Made by a program: the position numbers and the translations under genes. Shown here piece after piece: positions 11,257-23,101 of a DNA stretch of 64,000 bases. The stretch covers positions 2,984,001 through 3,048,000 of the forward strand of contig CM041200.1 in assembly GCA_023078555.1 (NCBI GenBank), read 5' to 3'. Below the pieces are notes generated by a model that was given only the letters and a program-made list of their open reading frames with translations, had not been told where the DNA came from and did not search any database. Positions within the stretch are counted from its first letter, which is position 1. The number at the start of each line of letters is the position of its first letter. Source of the stretch: Ulva prolifera. Taxonomy: Eukaryota; Chlorophyta; Ulvophyceae; Ulvales; Ulvaceae.

Positions 11257-12134
11257 AAGGGAACGCGACCTACCATCGACGTCTTAATCGAGTACAGAAA
11301 GCATTCACAGGTTGATCATAAATATGTTATTAGATATTTTGTCCATCACCATCCAATTGAAGGGATGCTGGCCCGTCGATAGCCTGCACAACCTGGTCTC
11401 AACTTCTCAGCAACATCAATCAAATGCCTTGAAGATATGTTGAGCATGGGTAGTTGCGCCAAAGTATCTGGACCGGGTCGATTGAGTAGGTGCTGTGCTT
11501 GCTGCCCCACGACATGCAACGGAAGTTCCTCATATGTAAGCCTGGAGTAGCCGTACATCTTCTAGCATTTATTAAAGGTCTACTGGAATGTATTTCGTAT
11601 ATTCCGAAATACCATATATATCTGACACAAGCAAAACACGAACATGCAGCTACCTGCCAACACATGTTGAATTCACAAATATGGTCTTTTTCACATGTTT
11701 TGCAACACCTCTAGGTCCCTTGTGACGTCCACACTGCACCGTTTCTCAGGTGGCCAGAAATCAACAAATGCGGATGTGGTTTTGATGGGGGTGTGCACAC
11801 TTGTGGAAGCCAGGAAACACAAGCTAAAACTGTTTCAATTCGCTAGTGCCCCATCACATCGAGTTTTTTTTATCACAGCAGCATGTGCTGCACGATGCAG
11901 CAGCAGCAATACCAACCGCTCACAACTCTACAGGCACATTCGAACGTTTGTGGAAAATTTCACGCTCTCCATGGAAACACACTGAGGCTGAACTTAGAAT
12001 GCTTGAAAAACACAAACACCATTCGCAGTGCTACACGAGGTGATCAAGATTTACACTGGACACGGTGCAACATATTTGCGAACAACACGGTGTCACGAAG
12101 TGGGGAGCAGTACATCTAGACACTCATGCAAACA
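11257..12134. other. Convergent intergenic stretch without a recognised gene
   Basis: Between the TRM112 stop and the helicase stop. Only short unrelated ORFs in several frames are visible. I see no repeat shared with the rest of the window. Confidence 0.5.
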
Positions 12135-15100
12135 TTACCATGACTCAAAAGACCCTCGGGAATCAAATTCATAACGATTGCGGTTCTGTCCCCCCCGCCC
12201 CGAACCATCACTTCTACGATCCCTTCCAGTGTCGGAATATCTTCCACCTTCGGACGAGTAACTTCTTCGGCCGTCATTACGATCTCCCCATGATGAGGAA
12301 CGTTGGCCTTGATACCCTCGTCCACCCTGACGATCACCGTAACTGCCACCCCCTCCGTAGCTACCACCACCACGCCCCCTGCCGCCAGACCGTGAACCAT
12401 ATCTATCATTGCTGCCCCAGCCGCCCCGATCACCACGGCCTCTACTACCATAGTCCCCACCACCACCATACCGGCCACGTCTGCCATAATCGCCACGTCC
12501 TCTGCCCCGACCTCCACTGTTCCCACCACGATAAGTCATCAACTTTTTGATATCCAAGGGCAGAGATTTTAATTCTTCGATCTTGGCACCTGCATGTTAC
12601 CATCACAGATGAGAGCTGCATCATGTCATGCCTTGAGTAAAAATGTTTATCAGCTGTAGAAACAGGCGCACCGTGCTCCTTGGCTGCAGCAACCACACTC
12701 TCCGCTATTTTGGTAGGAACATCAAATGCTGCCTCGAATCCGGCATCTTCAACATCATCAAACAACTCCACTTTCCCAACAGCACTCGCTGTCTGTTCAT
12801 CTGTAATGCGACGAATGCTGCCTATCAGAGCTCCCGGGCTAGGAAACCCGCGGCCTTTAGGTGTGCAGATACCGAGAGTCACATAGCCCTCTGCTTGACC
12901 CAAGAGGGAACGCTCCTTTGGCAACTCCGTGTACCCTGAAATCTGGGCCATGACTACTGCAAGAACTTCAGCCGGCTCCTTGGCCTCACCAACTCCATTC
13001 TCCAAAATCCGACGCGCAGTGCCTTCAAAATACTTTGCAACATCACCACTTGTGCCTACGAGGCTCTCCTCAATGTTGCCAGCGACAGATTCAAGAACAG
13101 CCTGTGGAGTTGGTGGACCAACCAGATCTAGATCTACCTTTACGTCCCTGCATACAAAAACAATAAAAATTCAAGAGCCACTGTTTACAGCGGCAAATTG
13201 TTGTGGCCTTACACCTGAGCAGGAGACAAAGGAACATTGAAGGGACAGACCGGATGATGTCTGCCACACGACCTTTGTCACGCTGTCCAATCATCATAAT
13301 AGCTGTGCCTTTGTTGCCAGCTCGGCCCGTGCGCCCAGACCTGTGCAGATAGGTCTCAGAGTCTTGTGGCACATCCCAGTGCACCACAAGGTCCACATTG
13401 TTGACATCTAGCCCACGCGCTGCCACATCTGTTGCCACCAGCACATGGGTTTTCCCCTACATCGAAACCAACATCATGCACATGCACTGAATTCATGCAC
13501 ACAGACACGTCACAATCATGCAGAGGGAGCAAATGATACTTTCACACCTCACGAAATCGGGCCATTGTAAATTCGCGCATATCTTGCTGAATATCTCCAT
13601 GCAATGCCTCAGCTGGCATAATGGCGGATACGGCAGAAACGACTGTCTCACACTCACGCTTTGTATTGCAGAATACAATGGTCTTGCCACCATGGGAATG
13701 AAGAGTGATCAGATCCACCAGGAGCAAGCGCTTGGCATGCAGGTCTGGTGGAACGGTGCAGGCAAGGCACTTGACATCGGAGTTCACCCGACCTGCAGAG
13801 AGCCTCAGGGATTGCTTGCGAGTAGCAAATTGTAAAGGTCCATGATACATCCAATCATCAACCGCGATTATGATCGGCCAGTGTGAGAAAGTGACCACAC
13901 CTGTATCGTGTTCGCCAACCAAGTCCACCATGATGTAGTCGTTGCAGAACTTCCGTGCAAGCTTGCGCACCCACTGAGGCATGGTAGCGGAGAACATCAT
14001 TGTCTGCCGGCTCTCTGGCACACTGGCAAGAACAGCTTCGACATCATCCTGGAAGCCCATGTTGAGCATCTCGTCTGCTTCGTCCAGGACAAAAAATTGT
14101 ACCGCCGACAGTTGCAACACCCTGTACACAAGCCACACATTTGAGTCGCCAATATGAGTTAATGCAGTACCATTGGTGTTCAGATAGACGTTGTGGCACA
14201 ACCTGCACTATATATACCAAGCATTCTGGCAGACATGGCAGATGTAGGCCATGTGTGCAACGATCGCGTGGGAATCAATGTTGGATCCATCAGTAGTGAA
14301 GAAGCACAAGCTCAAACCTATCAGGAGGATCCAGCAGCGAGGTATTGACCACAATTCAATAGGTATATAGGCGTGAGGAGAAGAACATACTGTCGCTTAT
14401 CTACAAGGTCAAGGACGCGTCCAGGTGTCCCCACCAACACGTCCACACCTCTTTCGATCTGCCTGATCTGTGCTCCGATTGGTGTTCCGCCATACACTGT
14501 CAATACGTTGATTTCTTGCCCATCAGTAGCACTCTCAAACTCAGCCGCTACTTGCTTGGCTAACTCTCGTGTTGGAGCTAAGATCAGGGCGCGCGGGGCG
14601 CGCCGTCCACGGCCAGCTCCATCTTCAATGTTTTGTTTCAGCAGAGCTTCAATAATGGGCAGGGAAAACGCCAGTGTCTTTCCAGACCCGGTACGAGCAC
14701 GTGCAACCAGATCAGTGCCAGCCATTGCGGGGTCAAACACCGACTTCTGGATTGGAAACAACGCCTGGATCCCCTTTCTGTCCAGTGCCTGCATTGGCGC
14801 AAATGTGTGACATGGCTCTCACGATCAAAGTCAGCACTCCAGCTGTAGCACCACACGTACCTGAACTGTGGAGGGCGACAAGTTGCAGTTGCTGATTTTC
14901 AACGACTCGTCAGCAACTGCAGCGGCCTCGACCTGCAGCAGGTCTTCTTGAGCGCCGCTCAACTCCTCCAAATCTTCATCTGCGCTCTCAAGTGATTCAG
15001 GTACAGCTTGCGGAGCCGCAGCTAGATGCCTGCGGGCAGGTGACGTCACCACGGATGGGCCGACAATGAAAGGACGGGAGGATGCCTGCAAGAGCAACAC

Positions 15101-15245
15101 AAATATAAGCGTACAGCTTACATGGCGATATTCTGACATGTAGATATTATTGGTTGCGACACGTGCGCTGCGCCGACAGGAGAAGCGCAAGCGATGGTGT
15201 ACAGGGCGGCAGCGTCACCTTCGCCGGTGACCAACAACGACGCAT
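12135..15245 (-). CDS. RH3: DEAD-box RNA helicase with GUCT domain and RGG tail, RH3-like (plastid)
   Basis: ATP-dependent RNA helicase of the chloroplast RH3/nucleolin-helicase-II type, expected to act in plastid intron splicing and ribosome assembly. Minus-strand exons include 15085-14861, 14788-14391, 14121-13901, about 13796-13550, about 13457-13245, about 13145-12650 and 12589-12135. Motifs in order: Q-motif region [20 protein letters not shown], Ia PTRELAKQ, Ib [55 protein letters not shown]. Then come a GUCT domain ([23 protein letters not shown]) and a C-terminal tail of about 130 residues very rich in RGG and Arg/Gly/Ser. A good start is ATG 15245 with a 9-codon exon spliced (AAG|GTGACG) to 15085, giving a basic, Ser/Ala-rich N-terminus that looks like a transit peptide. 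Start and targeting are inference; the helicase identity is certain. Confidence 0.95.
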
Positions 15246-15259
15246 GCTGTTTTGCTACA

Positions 15260-18200
15260 ATGTTGAAAGTGATATATGTGTCAGATACGGATCAGTATTG
15301 GCTGAACCACCACCACAGACTTGTATTCGCCACTACAAAGCGGGGCCAACACTGATGAACAAACGAGCAGCCGCAGCCAAGCACATGACAGAATTGGGCG
15401 CTTTCAGGCACAAAGACCAAGGAAACCGCAATTCATTCCGATTTGTGCTTCCAACTAACATACATTAAAGTCATGGCTGCGCAGCAAAAATATCTACTCG
15501 GAGGAGGCACTCACCCTTGCCACGTTGCAACGAGTCGATATCAGTCGACAAGATTTCATGATTTCAGACTTGCAGGACGAGGAAAGTGGCAGATTTCCAG
15601 AGAGAGATGGCGCAGGGCTACTGACACACACTTACACACACTGAAGCATTGAACGGGACGCAGAGTGATCAGCGCTTCACCACAAATGAGCCAGTGCCTG
15701 AAACAAGAGGGACATGGAAATGTATGTCGTGAATATAAAACGTGCCATTAAGCTCCGAGCCGCTGCAGATGCGCCAAAGCCGTGTCTCGCTAACGTGGCA
15801 CGTGATCAGGCGGCGCCTGCGCAGGGGTCAATTGCGGCGCTGAGGGTACAAATGGAAAGTGCACACGTCCTGATCACATGCATGAAGCTTAAAAAACAAT
15901 TGAAAGGTCCGCTCCATCTCCAAGAGGCCTCAATCCACATTCTACGATTGATGGTAAACGCAATAATGTAATATCAAGATGCAAATGCTATAGTCCCTGT
16001 CGCAATTATTTTCGTTGACGCAGACGTACCCACGGCCGAGCGGCGTATATCCGATGCAGCGTCAGCAAATCTAATTCCGCGCGACCTTTGCGTCAAGGGT
16101 GCAAGTGTAAGGTAACCATGCAGAGCTGTGCAAGGAGTCTGCGAGTACTCCAAGGCAGAGGGCGCGCATGGCGTCGCCTTTCGTACGGTCTTGCTCCTCA
16201 GTGACGTTCCACAGGGCACGAAAGTATAAGCGGCGCCGTCGCTGCATATGGCAGCATTTTGTAATGATCGCAACGAAGGCGGGCCCAAGAGACTCTGTCG
16301 TATGTTTTGGAGCACCTTTGCACATCCATGCAGACGCAGGGGCCAGGCGAAGGGACCTGAAATTCATCATGCCGCCTGATGGGCGCATCAGATTGACACG
16401 TATGCACTTGCGACAGAAAGATGCACGAATCAAACGATAGCCTCAGGTGCCAACGTGACCTGCTGCGTTGTATTCGAGGGCATGAACGGCTGTGACGGAC
16501 ATGCACCCTTCTCAGCAGGGTGTATTCACCTGATGTAACATGCTCAGATCATATTTGATGCCCACGAATCAGGTGGCTGGTATTGTCCACAGCAATTAGT
16601 TAGGCTGGCATCCAGATCCGGAATTTGCCACAGCGCTCGTTGAATAAGGCCGCGCATGTCTAGTCACATGTAATATGCTTGTGATGATCTCAGAATCGTC
16701 ACAGCACACACAAAATCTTGTTCACGGCCATCCACACCCACCGTGAATCTCGGTCTGTTGGCCACCCTTCACACATGCACTTTGGCCGAATGCTGGTGAT
16801 GACCCAAATCCACCGTGTCCTATTGGTAGGTAAATTGTTATTTGCTCACTCAGCTTTGTGCGCATGGAGGCAGCCACTTGCAATAATGCTATGGCCTTTC
16901 AAGACTGCTGACACTTGCTCCTCCTCATGGTTCATGCATCATGACTCATGAACATTTCCCAGCCGCAACAATCTCATGCGTGTTTCCTGACATAGTGTGG
17001 ACTCCTGCCTTCCAAGCCACTCAATGCAGGCGGTCACTCATAGCAACTGCAGCGCCCCAAGCTGTTCCAGCACATGAATTCAATATATTTTCAATATTGA
17101 CCAAGACGACAGTGGTCGGCCATACCGCCCACTTGCGTGAGGATGACTACATATGTGGCATGGTGATGTCTAATTTCCTGGATGATCCCGCTGGCCCGAC
17201 TCGATTTTAATGCGTACATGAGCAATATTGCGAGCACTGGACACTTGAACTCGAGGGTGGATCCGCTGATCATTCGCTGTTGATGGCCTTGCATTGCATC
17301 AACTAAATCTGTTGACTGTGCCATAAACGCATGCAACGCCTTGTCCTGTGTGGCCGAACGCTCTGCTTATGCAAATGCACAGCTCTCGCACGCAGGGGGG
17401 CTTCCTTCCGTGCTCAGAAGTGTACTGATCCACGACTGGATCTTGCCGTGAATGGTTGCAACACAACCCAGATGTGACCCTGATCTGAACGACGAACATT
17501 GAACAACATAGGTGCTGAAAAAATGCAACTGCGCATGATTCTGGAGCGTAGGAGCGATACCAGCCCAGTGGCGACCGTACAGCTCCAGCGGTTGCCGTTC
17601 CGATTGATTGCCACCACATGGCGAAACGTGCGCAACGATCGCAGTCCTGTAAAAGCCTGGAAAAAGGAATAATAGCGTCAAACATGATGGACCAAGCAGC
17701 TTGGAAGGTCGGTGCGCAAATTCAGGCGGCCAAGTGGACGCACTTGAGCGTTCTCGGGAAGCGCCGGCAACAGCTTTATACTGTGCAATGCGCGAGTTGT
17801 TGCACGAAACATCAGAGGCCAAGGCATCAGAGGTCTCCCGCGAGCCAGTATATAATTCTTCACGCGGATGGGCAGCCAGCGAAAGTGATGAGGCGCGCGT
17901 GATGCTGTGCAGTCGGTATCACGTCGATCGTGCTCGCAGGTACCCCGTTTCAGCGATTGGATTCATCTGTCGCAATCAGATACTACACACGGCTACGAGG
18001 CTTCTGTGTACATGCTCATTATCTCCACGGATAGGTGATGTAGCCCCCCCGCGCGCCGCGTTGCTCAGCGCACCTTGCACGAGCCGATATTCGGCCGATC
18101 TGGGCGCCCGTGCGCAGGAGTAAATTGTCACGTGAAGTTGCACGGTGCGAGCAATGCATGTGTTAAAACATGGCCTAGTTGCATCAATCGCTACGATTCC

Positions 18201-19550
18201 GATTTTGTCTATCGCCTGATCTCAATTCAATGTGGCAAAGGAGTATAATCACTTGCCTCACGTAAAAGTGGCACCAGCCCAGGGTTATTCTGCATATGCC
18301 AACTCCAACAGAACAAGTCGAGCAACAGGACATATGCATACCCACAACGAGATTGGCGTTATTGCGCCCTTTGACACACAGGACAGCAACTGGCCACAAG
18401 TGCCACCTGGCCCCAGGGCGTGCCCGAGCACGCTCTTATGATCTCATATCCACTGCTGCTTTCCCGCACAACGCGGCGTTCTGCCTGCTCCGCCCTCTGC
18501 TCGACCAAGACGATTCCCTCATGCATAACACACAGACTTGAACAATGAGGTGGAGCTGTGGCACGCAGGCAGCCCCGGACATCTTCTGTGGGCACAGCGT
18601 CCACCCGAAAGAAGGGGTTGAGGACCGGTCTTGTTTACAGGCTAAAAGATGGGGCAGAGGCCCCAGCTGGTGCCAGTACTCCCGTCCAAGATTTGGCGAT
18701 AGAGGTGAGCTCCGAATGTGGGGCAAGAGGCCTGTGGGTATACAAACGTTGGGACGCTGGCAGGATCCTACAGATTTGCGAGTGTGTGCCTGCAGAGTCG
18801 TTTTGTAGTGCGCAAGCCGCGGTGCATCGGGAGCTGCAAAGTTATCCAACAGCGTGCCAGGGGCTGCAAGGCGTTGGGGTCCGTGTAGGTTGATCTAACA
18901 TTGGCTACCTGATCTAGAGTACAGATTGCGAACAGGGATCCTGGGTCGCTGGCTATTTGTGGGTTTTGGTGGTGTTCTGGTAGCCTGTGCGGTACTGCGT
19001 AGGCCAGACGTGCGATATGTTGCACAGTGTGTTCCGCCTTGCGAGTGTGGTGCCTGCGGTGCTTCCCACCACTAGGATTCTGAATATGCCCTTGCACAAA
19101 CCGAGCCGCCACGAAAAAAAGGCTAGCCTGAACATGCACGACACAGCGTCTGCAGCCATGCAAGTGCGGGCCCAGGGCAGGGGACACCCAGTTGCAAAAG
19201 CTCGATCACACATGCGTGCACAAACATTTATATATACTGTATACATACAAGCGCCAGCACACCAATTACAGCTTACAACCAATTATATCTTGTGGCATTG
19301 CATAGCAGAGCATCTAAGCACACTACAGTGCATTGCCATCTGTGCAATTGACAGCTGCACACGTGTCGTGCGCACGCCAACCAAATGTAGCTTGGCTACC
19401 TGTTTCGGTCCCGGATTTCGGAGTTGTCAATGTTCAAATGGATACGGCTATGTCGAGGGCCTATGCCGACATACCGGCACGCCCGCTTGAACAATCCCCT
19501 TCATCTCGGCGCCGGCACCAGCTTTGTTTATGTAATCATGCATACATACA
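15260..19550. other. Gene-poor stretch, nothing recognised
   Basis: About 4.3 kb with only short ORFs in mixed frames, none with family motifs or an exon chain I could follow. Base composition is near that of the flanks. It ends in a run of CATACATACA (about 19541-19556) into which a non-LTR retrotransposon fragment is joined. It could hold a fast-evolving gene, a non-coding RNA or old transposon debris. Confidence 0.4.
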
Positions 19551-19555
19551 TACAC

Positions 19556-20092
19556 CGCGGTGTTCAGGACAGTGGCCCAGGAGAAACTGGGGGACATCAT
19601 GTTTATGCCGCCGGGCGACCCTTTGTGCATAGGAGATGTGTCGGTTGTGAACCCCTGTGCTGGTTCCTATTGCGGCCGTGCGGCCCGCGAGGACGGGGGT
19701 GCTGCGGAGACGCGGGACGTGCAGAAACGCACTGCTTATCGTTTGTACGACCCTGATGCGTATAGTTTCGTGCCGTTGTCGCATGAGACGCATGGTCGCT
19801 TGGGGCGGCCTGCCATGAATCACTTGAATCGGCTGGCGGAGGTTGCGTCTCGGTGTGGTAAGGTGAACCGTGCTTTGTTTGTGACGAATGCTCTGCGCCG
19901 GTTGAGTGTGGCGTTGTGCAAGGGGAATGCTCTTGTGCTCCGTGCGGGGCTTCAATCTTTGGCTGGCATCACCGGCCGAGCTGTGGTACGTGCTCGTGCC
20001 CGGCCTAGTGCCATGACTGCGTGAGTGGATTTGCGTGTGTATTCCTGGCAACGGCTCGCTGCCCGGCCTCTGTCCTTTGTAACTACATACAC
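19556..20092 (+). mobile_element. 5'-truncated non-LTR retrotransposon fragment (endonuclease end only)
   Basis: The fragment begins abruptly after a CATA repeat and matches the last 540 or so bases of the larger copy at 20093-22637. It encodes the end of the restriction-like endonuclease (GDVSVV-like core, SYCGRAAREDGG, HGRLGRPAMNHLNRLAEVAS) up to TGA 20022-20024. The family 3' tail follows (GGCCTCTGTCCTTTGTAACT then ACATACAC). The next copy starts directly at this tail. Confidence 0.88.
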
Positions 20093-22163
20093 CGCCCGGC
20101 GCGAGGGAGGCGTCCGGCCTATCGCCATTGCAGAGACGTGGCAGCGCCTGGTAAGCCTGTGCGCCATGACCCTGTGCAGTGGCCTAGGTGCCTCCCTCGC
20201 GCCGCTGCAGGTGGGGGCCGGGGTGCCAGGGGGCGCGCAGAACCTGGGCCATGCTGCGCGCGCCGTGCTGCAAGCGTGGGACGATGTCGTGCTTGTGCAG
20301 CTGGACCGGAAGAATGCATTCAACATGATGTCCCGTGCAGCCATCTTGGAGGCCGTTGCGTCTCATAAGCCTGCGCTGCTGCCCTTCGCCACCATGCTGT
20401 ACACGTTCCCCGCAAATCTCTACATCGACGGCGCACCGCCCGGCACCGCTGCGATCACGTCGCGGCGCGGCGTGCGTCAAGGCGACCCCATCAGCCCGCT
20501 GCTCTTCGCCCTGGCCCTCCAGGGCCCCCTCCAGGCAGTGCAGGCCCAGCACCAGCCACCCGAGAGGAAGGTCACGGCCGCCCTCATGGCGTATCATGAC
20601 GACTGCGCCATCGCCGGGCAGCGCGTGGACGCCGCCGCCGCATTCCGTGCGCTGGTCTCGGCAGCAGAGCCCCTCGGGCTGGAGCCCCAGCTGCGCAAGT
20701 GCACGGCCTACTCGCGCGACCCCCAGCATGCGGGATCCGTCGCGGCCACGCTCGGCATAACGCATGCCACGGAGGGCACCGTCATCACCGGCACGCCCAT
20801 CGGCACCCCGACGTTCGAGTCGGCGCACGCGGAAGCGACGGCCGACGAGGTGTGCGCCACCATTGAGAAGATGATGAGCCTGCTCCTGAAAGCGCAAGAC
20901 CAGTTCTTGCTGCTCACGATGTCCTGCCAACGCCGTATACTTCACTACGCCAGGGCGGTGCCGTGGGCGCACATTTCCGATCACACGCGCCGGACGGAGG
21001 CGTCTGTCCTGGCTGCGGTGAATATAATCATGCGCGTCCCGCGGGACGACCCTCGTGCGGCCGCACAAGCCGTCCTTCCAGCGCGCCTCGGAAGCTTAGG
21101 CGTCATGTCCACGCCGCCGGAGGTCGCAGACGAAGCGTACCTCGCTGCAGCTGCGGTGAGCCACAAGGCATTCGCAGGAGGCCCCGAGTGCATGCAGCCG
21201 TTCTGGGGGCCACACGAGAAACACTTGCAGGAAACCTGGCAGGCCCTCAACGTCGCTCAGCAGCTCCATCCGGAGCTGCCCGGGCCGGCGAGCGGCGACA
21301 CCATCGCCAAGGTGTTACCTGCTATGCAGCAGCGTGTCACCAAGGTGGTTGCCCTGCGCCGCCGGGCGGCTCTGCTTGCCAGCCATGATGTCACCACGCT
21401 CGAGGGTGCATGCAACTTGGCACGGCTTCGCAGCTGTGCATGCCGTGCGGCCATCCTTTGGTTGAGCACCCTGCCGCTCTCCCAGGCGCTGCGCATGACT
21501 GGCATTGAGTTCATGCTGTGCATCAGGTATCTCCTGGGCATGTCCCCAGCCCCTCCCAATGCGGTCGGCTCGCGCTGCGAATGTGGCACATTGATACAGC
21601 CGCATGATCTCGACCACGCGATGAATTGCACACACAATGCGGGGACCTGGACTTCGCGCCACAATATCGTTGAAAAACAATGGCGAGAGATCGGGTCCCA
21701 CGCGTGTGTGGCATCCACGCGCATCCCGCGCACAGCGCCGTTCGTCCGCGCGCGGCCCTCGGCCGCTCCGAGGCAGATCCATGCTGGCCCGTTGGGCCCG
21801 CCCCCCCCCTGCTCCGCCCCGGCCCGCCTCCCAGATCGCGGGCCCTTCGCGCGGGGCGACCTTGCCCGCGGAGCCGATACCTGCAGCCCCCCCGCCGCCG
21901 CCGGCCGCGCGCGCGGACGCGGCACCGGCACCTACGCCTGCTCCGGCCGCCGACGCCGATGCTGGACACAGCGCCCAGATGGGGCGCCACGCGCAGGATG
22001 CAGTGCAGGCTGCGGCCCCGGCGGCGGCAGCGGCGCCGGGTGGCCGGGATCCGGCGGGGCCTGGGGAGCAGGCCGCTGCCGCGCAGGCGACGGCGCTGGA
22101 GCAGGTGTTAAGGGCGGTGGCCCAGGAGAAACTGGGGGACATCATGTTCATGCCGCCGGGTGA
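20093..22163 (+). pseudogene. Reverse transcriptase ORF of copy A (5' truncated)
   Basis: An open frame runs through the RT domain. It has LVQLDRKNAFN (first catalytic Asp), RRGVRQGDPISPLLFALAL, and AYHDDCAIAG (catalytic DD in a YHDD rather than the common FADD context), then a thumb region and a CxC...H...C cluster (RCECGTLIQPHDLDHAMNC) near 21580-21635 typical of RLE-type elements. After about 21795 this frame enters low-complexity sequence and stops at 22163 without the endonuclease, which is in the +1 frame. The switch coincides with a run of nine C. Reverse transcription would need the missing N-terminus, so this copy is probably dead. Confidence 0.85.
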
Positions 22164-22569
22164 CGCTTTGTGCATAGGGGATGTGTCGGTTGTGAACCCC
22201 TGTGCTGGTACCTATTGCGGCCGAGCAGCCCGGGAGGATGGGGGTGCTGCGGAGACACGGGACGTGCAGAAACGCAATGCTTATCGTTTGTACGACCCTG
22301 ATGCACACAGTTTGGTTACGTTATCGCATGAGATGCATGGTCGCTTGGGACAGCCTGCCATGAATCACTTGAATCGGCTGGCGGAGGTTGCGTCTCGGTG
22401 TGGTAAGGTGAACCGTGCTTTGTTTGTGACGAATGCTCTGCGCCGGTTGAGTGTGGCGTTGTGCAAGGGGAATGCTCTTGTGCTCCGTGCGGGGCTTCAA
22501 TCTTTGGCTGGCATCACCGGCAGGGCTGTGGTACGTGCTCGTGCCCGGCCTAGTGCCATGACTGCGTGA
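21797..22569 (+). pseudogene. Linker and restriction-like endonuclease of copy A (+1 frame relative to RT)
   Basis: In the frame ending at TGA 22567-22569. A Pro/Ala-rich linker of about 100 residues (21800-22100) leads to the endonuclease domain: QEKLGDIMFMPPGD, IGDVSVVNPCAG with the expected PD-(D/E)xK-like Asp, a downstream Glu/Lys-containing AAETRDVQKRNAYR, and MHGRLGQPAMNHLNRL. The upstream part of this frame (from 21637) overlaps RT coding in another frame and is not likely to be protein. The domain assignment rests on resemblance to the C-terminal domain of R2-like elements. Confidence 0.7.
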
Positions 22570-22637
22570 TTGGATTTGCGTGTGAATTCCTAGCAATGGT
22601 TCGATGCCCGGCCTCTGTCCTTTGTAACTACATACAC

Positions 22638-23101
22638 CGCCTTCGCATTTGCAAGTGCATTCCGAGCAATGCCTTGCTGCCCAGCCTCTGTCCTTTGTAA
22701 CTACATACATACATCGCCTCCTAATTGTGAAGACGCTTTTGTAGTTTCTCATGTGCCGTGCATTTGCCCATAGTGGGCGTGCACGGAACTGGTGAAGGAG
22801 TGAGTGGATTTGCAAGGGAACTCCCAGCAACGGCTCGATGCCTGGCCTCTGTCCTTTGTAACTACATACATCATCTCATACCATGTATGTGAGTGGATTT
22901 GCGAGTAGTTTCCGAGAAACGGCTCCATGTCCGGCCTCTGTCCTTTGTAACCACATACATCTTTGGTTGGCATCACCGGCAGGGCTGTGGTACGCGCTCG
23001 TGCCCGGCCTGGTGCCATGAATGAGTGAGTGGAGTTGCGAGTGGATCCGAGACACGGCTCGATGCCCGGCCTCTGTCCTTTGTAGCTACATACATACATA
23101 C
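22638..23101 (+). repeat. Array of four short 3' tails of the same non-LTR element
   Basis: After the tail of copy A, four more tail copies follow in the same orientation, ending near 22714, 22871, 22960 and 23101. Each carries GGATTTGC-like sequence, a GC(A/T)C(G/C)ATG-like stretch, GCCTCTGTCCTTTGTA and a terminal ACATAC(ATAC)n. The last copy is longest, starting within the end of the endonuclease ORF (GGCATCACCGGCAGGGCTG at about 22968). They differ at several positions, so they are separate insertions rather than a recent tandem duplication. Confidence 0.85.

Larger units (their letters stand above)
20093..22637 (+). mobile_element. Non-LTR retrotransposon copy A: RT plus restriction-like endonuclease
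   Basis: A 5'-truncated but otherwise long copy. The first bases already encode the start of the reverse transcriptase (GGVRPIAIAETWQRL), so ORF1 and the RT N-terminus are missing. The 3' end has the family tail ending in CTACATACAC at about 22637. It is GC-rich (poly-C and CCG-rich linker) compared with the surrounding DNA. The C-terminal endonuclease rather than an N-terminal APE domain places it with the R2-like/RLE-bearing group; I cannot name the clade without a search. Confidence 0.9.

Noticed and set aside
12116-12529. Long Val/Ile/Gly-rich minus-strand ORF
   Set aside because: It is a shifted frame of the helicase RGG tail; the frame ending at 12135 has the in-frame junction at 12589 and the expected RGG composition.
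15974-18120. Several ORFs of 110-150 codons on both strands as possible novel genes
   Set aside because: No conserved motif, no consistent splice chain, and lengths expected by chance at this base composition.
21257-22175. Several long minus-strand ORFs opposite the non-LTR element, and their counterparts at 43921-44815
   Set aside because: Antisense frames of very GC-rich sequence with no domain; both sets exist only because the sense strand is coding and GC-rich.
22570-23101. Regularly spaced repeats resembling a CRISPR array
   Set aside because: Unit spacing is irregular, the units are divergent 3' tails of the adjacent retrotransposon, and this is a eukaryotic genome.
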